Shown here piece by piece: positions 51,456 to 60,638 of a stretch of 64,000 nucleotides of DNA. Origin of the DNA: an uncultured Eubacteriales bacterium (GTDB lineage Bacteria; Bacillota; Clostridia; Oscillospirales; Acutalibacteraceae); the NCBI GenBank assembly GCA_934647945.1, contig CAKUFK010000002.1:248001-312000 (forward strand). The letters are read 5' to 3'. A model generated the notes under the pieces. It did not search any database. It was not told the DNA's origin and saw nothing but the letters and a program-made list of their open reading frames with translations. The first letter of the stretch is position 1, and every line of letters starts with the position of its first letter. The position numbers and the translations under genes are program-made.

Positions 51456-52050
51456 TGGAAGCCCCCTCCCTGCCCTTCAAAAGGGCGGTGATTTGAAACT
51501 GGTAGCTCTCCGTCCCCTCTGTATCGCCCCGCTGGACATAGCCGGTATAATCGACCCCCAGGAAATACCCCGATGTGCGCAGCCGGGCGACATAGGCGGC
51601 GGTATCATCGATCCGGGAGGCTGTGCCCGCTATCGACAGTGTCCCGTCCGCATAGGTCAGGTCGTCCAGCCGCATCCCGTCGAGGGTACTGGCGCGGATC
51701 ACGCCGAACAACTCCGCCGACAGGCTGGGATAGCTGTCGATGGCGTCCCGCACAGCCCTGGCGCTGTCCACCTGTTTTTGCAGGGCGGCGGCCTGCGCCT
51801 GAGCGGCGAGCGCTCGCTGGTAAACACTGTCCGTGTCCATGGCGCCGACCGCCTGAGCGAGGCTTTCCGAGCGCAGGGAATACTGATAATGCTGCCAGGA
51901 GAGCAGGCCGAAGGTCCCCATTCCCCCTGCGAGCAGCACGATCGGGAGGGCCGCCAGCAGGAATTTCTTCCCACCAACAGTCGCGCGGGCCGCCTTGCGG
52001 TCTTGCTGGGCATGGAGAAAATCAATGCCCTTGGAAGGCAGTTTCTTCAT
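51445..52050 (-). CDS. pilN: PilN-like pilus assembly protein
   Basis: A 201-residue bitopic protein with a membrane helix at about 30-52, coiled coil (about 80-105) and a ferredoxin-like C-terminal domain (LDDLTYADGTLSIAGTAS pattern seen in PilN). The cytoplasmic N-terminus (KKLPSKGIDFLHAQQ) would dock to PilM. 106 bases separate it from pilM, with GC-rich inverted repeats but no terminator. Confidence 0.8.
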   Translation of the reverse strand: MKKLPSKGIDFLHAQQDRKAARATVGGKKFLLAALPIVLLAGGMGTFGLLSWQHYQYSLRSESLAQAVGAMDTDSVYQRALAAQAQAAALQKQVDSARAVRDAIDSYPSLSAELFGVIRASTLDGMRLDDLTYADGTLSIAGTASRIDDTAAYVARLRTSGYFLGVDYTGYVQRGDTEGTESYQFQITALLKGREGASNGQ

Positions 52051-52156
52051 CGTGCGTTTCCCGTCCTTTCTGGGATGACGGCCGGGTGCCGCGAGAACAT
52101 CCGGCGCTGTCGGCGCGGCATTCGGCCCGGTCCGGCCGGAATGGGCCGGCCGTGTT

Positions 52157-53038
52157 TCACTTTCCGATCAGGCCGCCGACCGCGGCCAGGTACGTCCCGG
52201 CGTCCACCGGGCCGTTCCGGACGATCCGGGGAGAGTCCGGTAGAGGATCGACCGGGACGCCCAGGAAAGACGCCGCTTCGCGGCATCGGGAGACCACCGC
52301 GCCGTCGAGGCCATACAGATAGACATGGTCGAGCTTGACGTCGCCTTTTTCGGATTTATAGAACTGCTGGATGGCCGACAGCCGCGCCGCCATCCCGGAG
52401 GCATATTCCTCCGATTCGGGATCTCCCTCCAGCCTGGCGCTGTTGGAGAACAGATAGCGGTTCCCCTCGAAGAGCGCACAGGACATACGGTTCCGTTCCA
52501 CCGTAGTGAGGACATAGGCCGAACGGTCGAACGACGGGAACAGGGAAACCGCCCGGATCAGCGCGTGAAGCCCTACATCGCAGGAGGACAGCGTCACCCC
52601 CATGGCAGAAAACAGCGCCCGGTAGCCTTCCAGCAGGGCACGGCTCATTGCGCAGCACAGAATCCGGCCTCGGTTTTCGTTCCCCACGCGATTTTCCAGC
52701 ACCGCGTAGTCGTATATCGGCTCTTCGTCCCGATCGGCGTCCCGACCGAATTCGCGGCGGACGGTCTGGCGGATCGCGGCCGGGCGCAGGAACGGGATCT
52801 CGACCGCCTTGGTATGGATCTCGCTGCTTTCCACCACAATATCCACATGTTTCCCTATCCGGGGCTGCAAGCCGTTCAGGGCCTCACACAGCCGCCTCTC
52901 ATCGGTGATGACCCCGTTGAGGAGGATCCCCTCGTCCAGTCGGACGGTGGCGGCGTCCTGGATCGTCACCCGGTTTTTCCCCGCGGAGCCCCGCAGGAAT
53001 TTGACCGTGTCGCTCCCGAAATATAAGATGGAATTCAT
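52157..53038 (-). CDS. pilM: PilM-like actin-fold pilus protein
   Basis: A 293-residue cytoplasmic protein of the PilM/FtsA type; LYFGSDTVKFLRG opens the ATPase fold and YIYDYAVLE and DVGLHALIRA lie at positions typical of PilM. It binds the N-terminus of PilN. Start ATG 53038 is 10 bases after the stop of pilC, with TAGGAGTGGG upstream. Confidence 0.8.
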   Translation of the reverse strand: MNSILYFGSDTVKFLRGSAGKNRVTIQDAATVRLDEGILLNGVITDERRLCEALNGLQPRIGKHVDIVVESSEIHTKAVEIPFLRPAAIRQTVRREFGRDADRDEEPIYDYAVLENRVGNENRGRILCCAMSRALLEGYRALFSAMGVTLSSCDVGLHALIRAVSLFPSFDRSAYVLTTVERNRMSCALFEGNRYLFSNSARLEGDPESEEYASGMAARLSAIQQFYKSEKGDVKLDHVYLYGLDGAVVSRCREAASFLGVPVDPLPDSPRIVRNGPVDAGTYLAAVGGLIGK

Positions 53039-53048
53039 CGTCCCACTC

Positions 53049-54242
53049 CTATCCGATATTCTGATACATGGTGTAGAGCGGCAGCAGCACGGAAACCATC
53101 ACGATTCCGACGCCGACCGCCAACAGCACGATCATGGCCGGCTCCAGCATGGCGATCAGGCGGTCGATCGCCTTTTCCGACTCGAAGTCGAAACCATCCG
53201 CCATGTTGTCCAGCATCTCGTCCAGACGGCCCGCTTCCTCCCCGATCAGGGCCACCGAGGCCAGCTTCGGCACGAACCCGTCGACCTCCCTAAGCGCCTG
53301 GGAAAGGGGCGCGCCGCCCCGCACCTGGGCGATCACGCGGCCGAACTGCGCGGCGATATGCCGGTTCCCGACCGTGTCGGCCGACACAGTCAGCGCCTGC
53401 AGGATGGACAGGCCGCTGGTATAGAGGGTACTGAGGGTACGGGCGAAACGGGCCGTATAAATCGTACGCATCAGCTTGCCGATTTTGGGGATCCGGAGCT
53501 TAAATACGTCCAGCTTCAGGCGCACCCCGGCGTTCTGCAGCACAATGGCCAGGACGAGCAGAACCCCGATTGCCGCCAGCAAGCAGACGTCCCAATGCAC
53601 AATAAGGGTCTGGCTGATCGCCATCATCGCCCGGGTGATTCCCGGCATTTCCACGCCCAGGGACTGGAACGACGCCAAAAACTGGGGCAGGATGAAGACG
53701 AACACCCCGAAAAAGACCAGGATCGCGACGACGATCAAGATGGCCGGATAAATCATCGCGCTCTTGATCTTGCTGCGGATCTTGTGTTCTTTTTGATAAT
53801 GGAGCCCGACCTTTTTCGCGGCCTGGTCCATCTTGCCGCTGGCTTCGCCCGAGCGGAACAGACTGATCATCAGTGGCGGAAAGGCGCCGTGCTGCGCCTC
53901 GAGCGCTTCGCTGAAGCTCCGTCCCTGCTGTAGATCCCGGTACACCTGCTGATAGAGCTCCCGCTGCTTCGGCTTCATATCGCCCTGCAGAAAGAGGCTC
54001 ATAGCCCGCACCAGGGGGATCCCGGAGGCGAGCATGGTGGAGAGCTCGGCCGAAAATTCGGAGAGCTCATTTATCTTCGGCCTATAGACGCTCCTGTCGG
54101 CCGCGGCGACCTCCCGGCAGCTCTCCAGAAAACGCCCCTCCTGCCGCAGGAGGGCGGCCAGCTCGTCGGGGCTGACGGCCTCCCGCCGGCCCCGCGCCGT
54201 CGCCGACTGCACGTCCCTCGCCTTGTATTGATAAAGCGGCAT
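53049..54242 (-). CDS. pilC: Type IV pilus platform protein PilC (GspF family)
   Basis: A 397-residue inner-membrane protein with the two T2SF repeats (FSAELSTMLASGIPLVRAM and FARTLSTLYTSGLSILQAL) and three to four membrane helices. It couples the ATPase to pilin insertion. ATG 54242 follows AAGGAGGAGG; a longer in-frame start overlaps pilD and is rejected. Confidence 0.94.
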   Translation of the reverse strand: MPLYQYKARDVQSATARGRREAVSPDELAALLRQEGRFLESCREVAAADRSVYRPKINELSEFSAELSTMLASGIPLVRAMSLFLQGDMKPKQRELYQQVYRDLQQGRSFSEALEAQHGAFPPLMISLFRSGEASGKMDQAAKKVGLHYQKEHKIRSKIKSAMIYPAILIVVAILVFFGVFVFILPQFLASFQSLGVEMPGITRAMMAISQTLIVHWDVCLLAAIGVLLVLAIVLQNAGVRLKLDVFKLRIPKIGKLMRTIYTARFARTLSTLYTSGLSILQALTVSADTVGNRHIAAQFGRVIAQVRGGAPLSQALREVDGFVPKLASVALIGEEAGRLDEMLDNMADGFDFESEKAIDRLIAMLEPAMIVLLAVGVGIVMVSVLLPLYTMYQNIG

Positions 54243-54267
54243 ATGGACCTCCTCCTTTCCCCTGCCG

Positions 54268-55035
54268 TCAAAGTCCGAGCAGTGCAATGTACGTGTCCAT
54301 GACGGGGGTATAAAACAGGCGCGCCGCCAAAATGCCGGCCGCCAGATAAGGCCCGAAGGCCACGTGATCGCCTTTCTTCACTTTCTTGAGGGCCATTTTC
54401 ACCATGCAGACCAGGCCGCAGCCCACCACCGCAAAAAAAGCGGACAGCAGGATGGCTTTCCATCCCAGAAGAAAACCGCACACGGCGAGAAGCTTGATAT
54501 CGCCGCCCCCGAAGCAATCGGGGATCAGGCGGGTGAGGAGGAGCAGCGGCAGGCTGACGGCAAAAAAGCCAATCACCCGGCCGAGGATCCCGGAAAAACC
54601 GGTCAGTGCCAGGTCGAACAGGATGGGGGCGAGAAACGCCAGCACCAGCCCGTTCGGAATAATCATCGCCTGCATGTCGATGAGGAAGACACAGAGCAGC
54701 AGGGATGCGACCAGCCAGGCGTTCATCGTTTGAAGCGTCAGCCCGTACCGCCAAAGGCACAGGACATACAGGCCTCCCGCGGCCGCCTCTGTCAGCGGGT
54801 AACGCATCGAAATTTTGGCATGGCAATAGCGGCACCGTCCCCGCAGGAAGAGATAGCTGAACAGCGGGACCAGGTCCCAAACCCGCAGGGTTTCTCCGCA
54901 GGAGGGGCAATGGGAGCGTCCCCGGACAAAGGATTCTCCGGCGGCGGCGCGCAGGGCCGCGACGTTGAGAAAGCTGCCCACGCAGCAGCCGATCAGGAAA
55001 CTATACAGATAGAGGAGAAACCATATCCCCGCCAT
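54268..55035 (-). CDS. pilD: Prepilin peptidase / N-methyltransferase PilD
   Basis: A 255-residue polytopic enzyme that cleaves and methylates pilins. Cys43, Cys46, Cys68 and Cys71 form the zinc-binding N-terminal loop; the aspartic protease residues are Asp120 (LIDMQAMIIPN) and Asp179 (GGGDIKLLA). ATG 55035 follows GAGGAGG. It starts the long pil operon; no promoter upstream is obvious in the 307-base gap, so read-through from pilA is possible. Confidence 0.94.
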   Translation of the reverse strand: MAGIWFLLYLYSFLIGCCVGSFLNVAALRAAAGESFVRGRSHCPSCGETLRVWDLVPLFSYLFLRGRCRYCHAKISMRYPLTEAAAGGLYVLCLWRYGLTLQTMNAWLVASLLLCVFLIDMQAMIIPNGLVLAFLAPILFDLALTGFSGILGRVIGFFAVSLPLLLLTRLIPDCFGGGDIKLLAVCGFLLGWKAILLSAFFAVVGCGLVCMVKMALKKVKKGDHVAFGPYLAAGILAARLFYTPVMDTYIALLGL

Positions 55036-55342
55036 GCGCCGTCCTCCTCTTCCAATTCCTGTACAGCCATCCCCCCGAACGCTGCCGGTTCGCAAGACTC
55101 CATTTGCCTTCTTCAGGAGATTCATGGTCGTTTTTCATGTGCCGCGGCCCTTGGGCGTCTGATTTCGGCCGGCATGACACATAGAAAAGGCCTTTGCCAT
55201 AACCCGCAAAGGCCTTTTCCCGGTTCCATTTTTTCGGACCGCAACCTTTATTCCATTTTGCGGGAACCACGGCTGCGCGAGAGCGGTGTTTCCATTATCC
55301 GCCGAAAGACTTGGCAAGGAGCCGAAGCGGCGGTCCCTGCGT
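55036..55342. other. 307-bp gap between pilA and pilD
   Basis: Contains the hairpin at 55185-55218 and another short inverted repeat; no gene is seen. No clear promoter for pilD was found. Confidence 0.5.
55185..55218 (-). terminator. Terminator or attenuating hairpin after pilA
   Basis: A perfect 13-bp stem (AAAAGGCCTTTGC at 55185-55197 with 55206-55218) is followed by TTTTC on the minus strand. It lies 125 bases after the pilA stop, so pilA can be expressed above the rest of the locus. Confidence 0.75.
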
Positions 55343-55810
55343 TCAATCTGTTTTTGTGGATTTAAGGGTATAGATATTGGTCGAACCGGCGTCCGTCTCC
55401 TGCACCGATGTGGGAATGGCGCCTTTTTCGATGGTGGCCTTATCACCCAGCAGAATTTTGACATATTTGCCATCCAAACGGCTATCCGCATAATAAAACA
55501 CAGTGATAGTATCGATCGTGCCGGCATTTTCCTTGTATTCGACCGTGCAGGCCATCCCCGTCGGAGCATTGGGGCTCATATACGCGGTGATATCGTCGAG
55601 CGTTACCTTCTCGGTATCCGTCTCGGTCCGCTTGAGCTCGAAGGCGATGTAGGCAGCGCGGGCGTCGGCCAGAACGGCCTTGTCCTTGGCGTCGTTCAGG
55701 GCACCGATCATGGTGGGCACGGCAATGGCGATCAGAATGGCCAGGATAGCCAGAACAACCAGGAGCTCTACCAGGGTAAAGCCCTTCTTGTTCTTCAGGA
55801 CTTTTTTCAT
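55343..55810 (-). CDS. pilA: Major type IV pilin PilA
   Basis: A 155-residue prepilin: basic leader, cleavage site KKG|FTLVE after Gly10 with Glu15 at +5, the hydrophobic assembly helix, then a small globular domain without Cys pairs (so no disulfide loop, unlike Proteobacterial pilins). ATG 55810 follows AAGGAAGG. Its own strong promoter and downstream hairpin fit high-level expression of the fibre subunit. Confidence 0.93.
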   Translation of the reverse strand: MKKVLKNKKGFTLVELLVVLAILAILIAIAVPTMIGALNDAKDKAVLADARAAYIAFELKRTETDTEKVTLDDITAYMSPNAPTGMACTVEYKENAGTIDTITVFYYADSRLDGKYVKILLGDKATIEKGAIPTSVQETDAGSTNIYTLKSTKTD

Positions 55811-55877
55811 ATGTTTAACCTTCCTTCTGATGTCACCCGCGCCTTGCCCGTGGGTGAAAATATACTACCTGATGTCC

Positions 55878-55906
55878 ACTATACCATGGTTTGTCGAAGC
55901 CGTCAA
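55878..55906 (-). promoter_or_regulatory. pilA promoter
   Basis: Minus strand TTGACG (55901-55906), 17 bases, TATAGT (55878-55883). Confidence 0.8.
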
Positions 55907-55974
55907 ACTAAAATAATGGAATTGGGGAGAAAATAGCAAATTTTCTGTTTTTTCGTCTGCGCGTGCGGCACAGC

Positions 55975-56015
55975 AAAGCCCGGCGGCCACAGGGATATTC
56001 CTGCGGCCGCCGGGC
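55975..56015 (-). terminator. Probable terminator after spoIVFB
   Basis: An 11-bp GC stem (55978-55988 with 56005-56015) followed on the minus strand by TTTGCTG, eight bases after the spoIVFB stop. Confidence 0.6.
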
Positions 56016-56022
56016 GGCGGAA

Positions 56023-56613
56023 TCACGATTTTTCCTTGAAGAGCAGGAGCAGGCTCAGGTAGAGGCTGACGGCGAGCAGCGTGATGTTGTAGCCGCTCAT
56101 CACCAGGACGAAAAAGCCGGCCGCCGCGATGGGAAACAGGGTAATGACAGACACCCGCAGCACCCATTTCCGCGCCGGCTCCTCCTCCATGCGCATGGCC
56201 AGCAGGCAGTACAGCGCCTGCCCGCCGTCCAGGGGCTCAATGGGCAGCAGGTTAAACACCCCCAGGGTCAGGTGGACCAAGGCGGCGGTCTCATTCCCCC
56301 TAAAGCAGGAGAGGATGCAGAAGGTCACGAGATTCACCGCCGGCCCGGCCAGGGAAACCAGAGCGTTCTGCCGGTATCCGAGGCGCCTGGCCGGATCCTG
56401 TTCCACCCGCATGCCGAACAGTCCCAGAACCATCCGTTTCGGTTTGCAATCGAAAGCCAGCAGGGCGATAAGATGCCCCATTTCATGCATCAGGGAGGCA
56501 GCCAGGCACCAGAGGGAAAACACGCTGGGGTCGAGCGTGACCGCCACCGCGACCATGGCAGGAAACAGCAGGCTGAACCGGCAGACGACGCCGCCGATGC
56601 GCACCTCAAGCAT
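56023..56613 (-). CDS. spoIVFB: SpoIVFB-like intramembrane metalloprotease
   Basis: A 196-residue M50 protease with His43, Glu44 and His47 (MHEMGHL) and NLLPIEPLDGG. In Bacillus, SpoIVFB sits in the outer forespore membrane and cleaves pro-SigK in the mother cell. Here it overlaps spoIVFA by 8 bases. Clostridial members often lack the CBS domain, as in this one; whether it processes SigK in this organism is unknown. Confidence 0.85.
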   Translation of the reverse strand: MLEVRIGGVVCRFSLLFPAMVAVAVTLDPSVFSLWCLAASLMHEMGHLIALLAFDCKPKRMVLGLFGMRVEQDPARRLGYRQNALVSLAGPAVNLVTFCILSCFRGNETAALVHLTLGVFNLLPIEPLDGGQALYCLLAMRMEEEPARKWVLRVSVITLFPIAAAGFFVLVMSGYNITLLAVSLYLSLLLLFKEKS

Positions 56614-57454
56614 ACAGCCCTTCCGGCATCAGGGGCAGCGGATCATACGCCGTCCCATTGAGGAATGCGGAGACGTGCAGATGATTGCCCGTCGAGTCGC
56701 CAGTGCTTCCCACCCGCGCCACCGTCTCCCCCGCCCGGACCACCGCGTCCTTTTCCGCGAGGATTTCGGAGCAGTGGGCATAGAGGATCTCCAACCCGCC
56801 CCCGTGATAGAGCTTGATGTAACGGCCGTAGCTCTTGTCGGTCCCGGTCTCCCGCACCACCCCGTAGAACATCGCGGCGACTGGGGTCCCCTCCGCCGAA
56901 CCGATGTCCAGCCCGGTGTGGAACCCGGTCCCCCCCTGTATGGGATCCTCCCGGTATCCGAACCAGGAGGTGTAATGTCCTTCCGGAATCGGCCGGTATG
57001 CCGTCCGGTTGACCTGCAGCTTGGCAAAGGTCGCCCCGTCAGGGGCGTACAGCGCCTTGACCGTGCTCATCGGCACGTCCTGCCCTCCGGTCCCCTCTTC
57101 GCCGCCATTTCCGTCCGGCACGGAGGCGGCGTCGCCGGACGAAGAAGAGGATTCTCCGCCGGCCTCCTCCCCCGCCTTATCGAACAGGCCGGCAATGGTG
57201 GAGGCGAAGGTATTGTCCATGATGGATTGGTTGAATTTCTCCCGCAGCTGCTCGAAGGCGTTTCCTCCGGCCACCCGCAGCAGCAGGGCGATGAGGAGCA
57301 CAACCGCGCAGGAGATGCTCTGCACCAGCAGGAGCTGCCATCCGGCGGGGGACGCCCGCCTGGCGTTCCCCCCGGACGGACGGCGGCCGCCCGGCAGACT
57401 GCGAAACGGGCGCCCCTCACGGAACGGGCGTTCTTCCGGCATTTTCTGACTCAT
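56606..57454 (-). CDS. spoIVFA: SpoIVFA-like M23 (LytM) protein
   Basis: A 282-residue protein: basic N-terminus, one membrane helix (about 43-63), a low-complexity Ser/Gly linker, and a C-terminal LytM domain with HTGLDIG and HLHV. The Bacillus SpoIVFA domain is degenerate, but here the metal residues look intact, so activity is possible. Its pairing with an M50 protease gene supports the SpoIVFA assignment over a plain peptidase. Confidence 0.82.
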   Translation of the reverse strand: MSQKMPEERPFREGRPFRSLPGGRRPSGGNARRASPAGWQLLLVQSISCAVVLLIALLLRVAGGNAFEQLREKFNQSIMDNTFASTIAGLFDKAGEEAGGESSSSSGDAASVPDGNGGEEGTGGQDVPMSTVKALYAPDGATFAKLQVNRTAYRPIPEGHYTSWFGYREDPIQGGTGFHTGLDIGSAEGTPVAAMFYGVVRETGTDKSYGRYIKLYHGGGLEILYAHCSEILAEKDAVVRAGETVARVGSTGDSTGNHLHVSAFLNGTAYDPLPLMPEGLYA

Positions 57455-57606
57455 TCCTTTCTGCCAGCCGGGGAATCATGCGGCCACGTGAACCGGCACG
57501 ATCAACCCTGTTTGAAACTCCATCGTTCAAACACGCGGCCATTCCTATCGTGGAAGCCGGAGGTCCGGGCGTCCGCCGCAGGCCTCCGGCTTAGGCGCTG
57601 TTTTCT

Positions 57607-59085
57607 TTACACGATGATGCAGATGAGGCCGCTGCATCCCTCGTTGATGATCCGCTCGACCGTCTCCTTGAGCTTGAGGCGGGCATCGGAGGGCATCCGG
57701 TAGAGCTTGTTGTGCAGCCCCTCATTGACCAGCCCGTACAAGGATGTGCCGAAGATGTTGGATTCCCAGATTTTGGAGGGGCTCTCCTCGAATTCCCGCA
57801 GCAGATAATTGACCAGTTCTTCTGACTGCTTCTCCGAGCCCACGATGGGGGACACCTCGGTTTGGATGTTTGCCTTGAGCATATGGATCGAAGGCGCCTC
57901 CGCCCGCAGGCGGATGCCGTAGCGGCCGCTCTGTTTGATGATCTCGGGTTCCTCCAAGGTCATCTCCTCCAGGGACGGCATGACGATGCCGTAGCCGGTG
58001 GCCTCCACCTCGTCCATCGCGTTCTTGATCTTGTCGTACCGTTTCCGGATGGCGGCGAGCTCGGTCATGGTATTCATCAGGGAGGCCTCATCTGTAATCG
58101 GGATGCCGGTGGTCTCCCCAAGGATCTGATAGAACAGGTCGGGCTGGACGCTGACCGCGATGGTCCCGCTGCCCCGGCCCAGCTCCACCGCGGTCAGCCG
58201 CGCGTTATCCACATACTCGCAGGCGATGATCTCGCTCGCCATGGCGGAGATCTGGCTGATCTTCTTGGCGTCGGCGGCGGCAGCCCGGATGGATTCGACG
58301 ATGGCCTGGCGGATGGGATGCGTCTTGGGCAGGCCGGTCAGCCATTTGGGCAGCTCGATGCCGATTTCCCGGACCGGGAACTCGAAGAGGACCTTTTCAA
58401 GGATCCGGCGGATCCCCATTTCATCCAGCTCCAGGCAGTTGACCGGCATGACCGGAACGCCGTATTTGCTTTCGAGCTCGGCGCTGAGCTGCAGGGCCGC
58501 GGAGGAGGTGGGATTGACCGAATTGAGCAGCACGACAAAGGGCTTGTGGATCTCCTGCAGCTCCCGGACGACCCGCTCCTCCGCCTCGGCATACTCCTCC
58601 CGGGGGATTTCGGTGATGCTGCCGTCGGTGGTGACCACCAGTCCGATGGTGGAATGCTCGTTGATGACCTTGCGGGTCCCCAGCTCGGCCGCCATGTTAA
58701 AGGGGACCTCCTCGTCGAACCACGGGGTTTTGACCATCCGGGGCGCGTTGTCCTCGATATATCCCAACGCGGAGGGGACGATGTACCCCACGCAGTCGAT
58801 CATCCGCACATTGAGGGTGGCGGTGCCGTCCACGGTGATGGTGACCGCATCCTCGGGGATGAATTTCGGTTCGGTGGTCATGATGGTCCGGCCGGCCGAG
58901 GACTGGGGGAGCTCATCGGTGGCCCGCTCCTTTTTGTATTCACTGTCGATGTTCGGGATCACCAGGGTATCCATGAACCGCTTGATAAAGGTGGACTTGC
59001 CCGTGCGGACCGGTCCCACCACGCCGATGTAGATGTCGCCGCCCGTCCGGCGGGCAATGACATCGTAAATGTTTTGTCCTTCCAT
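57607..59085 (-). CDS. spoIVA: Spore coat assembly ATPase SpoIVA
   Basis: A 492-residue ATPase that polymerises on the outer forespore membrane and anchors the spore coat. N-terminal Walker A is GPVRTGKST (about 24-32), with the sensor threonine region and IDCVGYIVPSALGY; the middle and the C-terminal domain ending GCSGLICIIV are typical. Strictly sporulation-specific, so the organism (or its recent ancestor) makes endospores. ATG 59085 follows TAGGAGGG, 17 bases after sipL. Confidence 0.97.
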   Translation of the reverse strand: MEGQNIYDVIARRTGGDIYIGVVGPVRTGKSTFIKRFMDTLVIPNIDSEYKKERATDELPQSSAGRTIMTTEPKFIPEDAVTITVDGTATLNVRMIDCVGYIVPSALGYIEDNAPRMVKTPWFDEEVPFNMAAELGTRKVINEHSTIGLVVTTDGSITEIPREEYAEAEERVVRELQEIHKPFVVLLNSVNPTSSAALQLSAELESKYGVPVMPVNCLELDEMGIRRILEKVLFEFPVREIGIELPKWLTGLPKTHPIRQAIVESIRAAAADAKKISQISAMASEIIACEYVDNARLTAVELGRGSGTIAVSVQPDLFYQILGETTGIPITDEASLMNTMTELAAIRKRYDKIKNAMDEVEATGYGIVMPSLEEMTLEEPEIIKQSGRYGIRLRAEAPSIHMLKANIQTEVSPIVGSEKQSEELVNYLLREFEESPSKIWESNIFGTSLYGLVNEGLHNKLYRMPSDARLKLKETVERIINEGCSGLICIIV

Positions 59086-59102
59086 CTCGTCGCCCTCCTA
59101 CT

Positions 59103-60638
59103 TCAGCATAACGGTACGAGCAGCATGGTGTCCTCGGGCAACACGTCCGCCGCCAGTCCGTTTTCCTCCATGACTGCCTCCATGGAGGTGTGACAGCTCT
59201 TCGCGATCTCCCACAGCGATTCCCCGCCGCCCGCGAAATAGATTTTCAGCGCGCAGCGCTGTTCCGCCTCGCTTTTGGCAAAGGGGGCGCTTTCATCCGC
59301 CGTCATCCCGGTAACGGCCACGCAGCTGTCCGTCATCATGCAGTGGCGGCTGACCCCGACCTGCACCCGGACATCCATCTGCTGGGAATTCAGGCTGAAT
59401 TCCACCCCCAGCACCTCGAGCTCGGCGGTCATACTGCTGCATTTATCGGAAAAATCCAGGGTGAAATCCACCGGGCGCTCATAGTAGGAGATCATCCCGG
59501 CCGCGTCCTTCGCGAGCATGGAGACGAGCAGACGGCCGTCAACGGCCGACCCCTTCTCTTCGCAGCGGGTGGCTACCGGGGCGGCCTCACACCACATGTC
59601 GACGATCCCGGCCACTCCCTCGGGCGGCAGTTCGAGCGTCTCCTTGACCGGGCAGACGTCCTTTCGGATCCCGAGAAGCTGCTGGGTTTCCACCCGGCGG
59701 GTGTCCAGCTTGAGCGGGCAGCTCGTCAGATAGGCGTCGGTGATGATCTCGGAGGCACCCGTGCGGTAGCACTGGACCTGGGCCTGCAGCTTGATGGAGA
59801 CCGACAGCAGGACATTTTCCCCGTTGGGATTCTGGGTGATATGGACATCGCACACCGTCACGTCCGCCCGGCAATCGCAGAACCATTCCTCATCCAGACC
59901 GTCGACATCGACGATCTGACTGAACGGGATCTCGTGCTCCACCCGGTCCATAGTCCCGGCGACGGTATCGTTCGCGTACAGGGTACACAGGAGCACCTCG
60001 CCCTTGAGGATGACCTTGCCCGGCATCATCTTGCAGTCCTGGACATTGGCCACCGCCTCGCTGCGGATGAGGGTCTCGGCCGGCAGCTTGCCTGACCCGA
60101 GCTCGAGCACCTCGCTGATGGTGAAGGGCTTTTCCGCCGACGAGGCCGGAACCGTATAATACAGCGGCTTGGTCCGGGTATAGACCCCCTCCCCTCTCGC
60201 GGAGGAAACCACCTCCTGGCCGCCCTCGGCCGTGACCTTCAGCTTGACGCTGAACGCCCCGTGGATATCGAGGCGGCGGGGGCTGGTGGCCCGGCAATTG
60301 ACGTAGTTCGGCTTGGCATCGAGACGGATGCATGCGCCGACCCCGGCGTTTTTGACATTGAAGGTGCTGGTAAAGGGCTGCGTGAATTCACAGCTGCGCA
60401 CGCATTTGCGGGCCTCGTCCAAATAGAGCACCCGCAGGTTGGCCACACCGTCCGCGATCAGCCGGTCCCCGCTTAGCTGCTTCGACTGCACCACCGGCTT
60501 CATGGTGCATTTGAGGACCGCCGCGATATCGGGGAGATAATCGGGCAGTACAAAATCGCAGTCCACCGGCCGTTCATCAAAGTCGTCAAACAAGGATTCC
60601 GTGGTGCCGATGACCTTGTTTGTCACCTGAATGTCCAT
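59103..60638 (-). CDS. sipL: SipL-like SPOCS/LysM spore protein (DUF3794)
   Basis: A 511-residue protein with three DUF3794/SPOCS-type repeats and a C-terminal LysM domain (GESLWEIAKSCHTSMEAVMEENG minus ends). In Clostridioides difficile SipL binds SpoIVA through LysM and localises the coat. Adjacent to spoIVA on the same strand (17 bases), which supports that partnership. The ATG at 60638 follows AAAGGAGAGG; a GTG two codons upstream is too near. Confidence 0.9.
   Translation of the reverse strand: MDIQVTNKVIGTTESLFDDFDERPVDCDFVLPDYLPDIAAVLKCTMKPVVQSKQLSGDRLIADGVANLRVLYLDEARKCVRSCEFTQPFTSTFNVKNAGVGACIRLDAKPNYVNCRATSPRRLDIHGAFSVKLKVTAEGGQEVVSSARGEGVYTRTKPLYYTVPASSAEKPFTISEVLELGSGKLPAETLIRSEAVANVQDCKMMPGKVILKGEVLLCTLYANDTVAGTMDRVEHEIPFSQIVDVDGLDEEWFCDCRADVTVCDVHITQNPNGENVLLSVSIKLQAQVQCYRTGASEIITDAYLTSCPLKLDTRRVETQQLLGIRKDVCPVKETLELPPEGVAGIVDMWCEAAPVATRCEEKGSAVDGRLLVSMLAKDAAGMISYYERPVDFTLDFSDKCSSMTAELEVLGVEFSLNSQQMDVRVQVGVSRHCMMTDSCVAVTGMTADESAPFAKSEAEQRCALKIYFAGGGESLWEIAKSCHTSMEAVMEENGLAADVLPEDTMLLVPLC

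Noticed and set aside
52051..52156. Terminator between pilM and pilN
   Set aside because: GC-rich inverted repeats are present but none has a T run, and the operon order argues for continued transcription.
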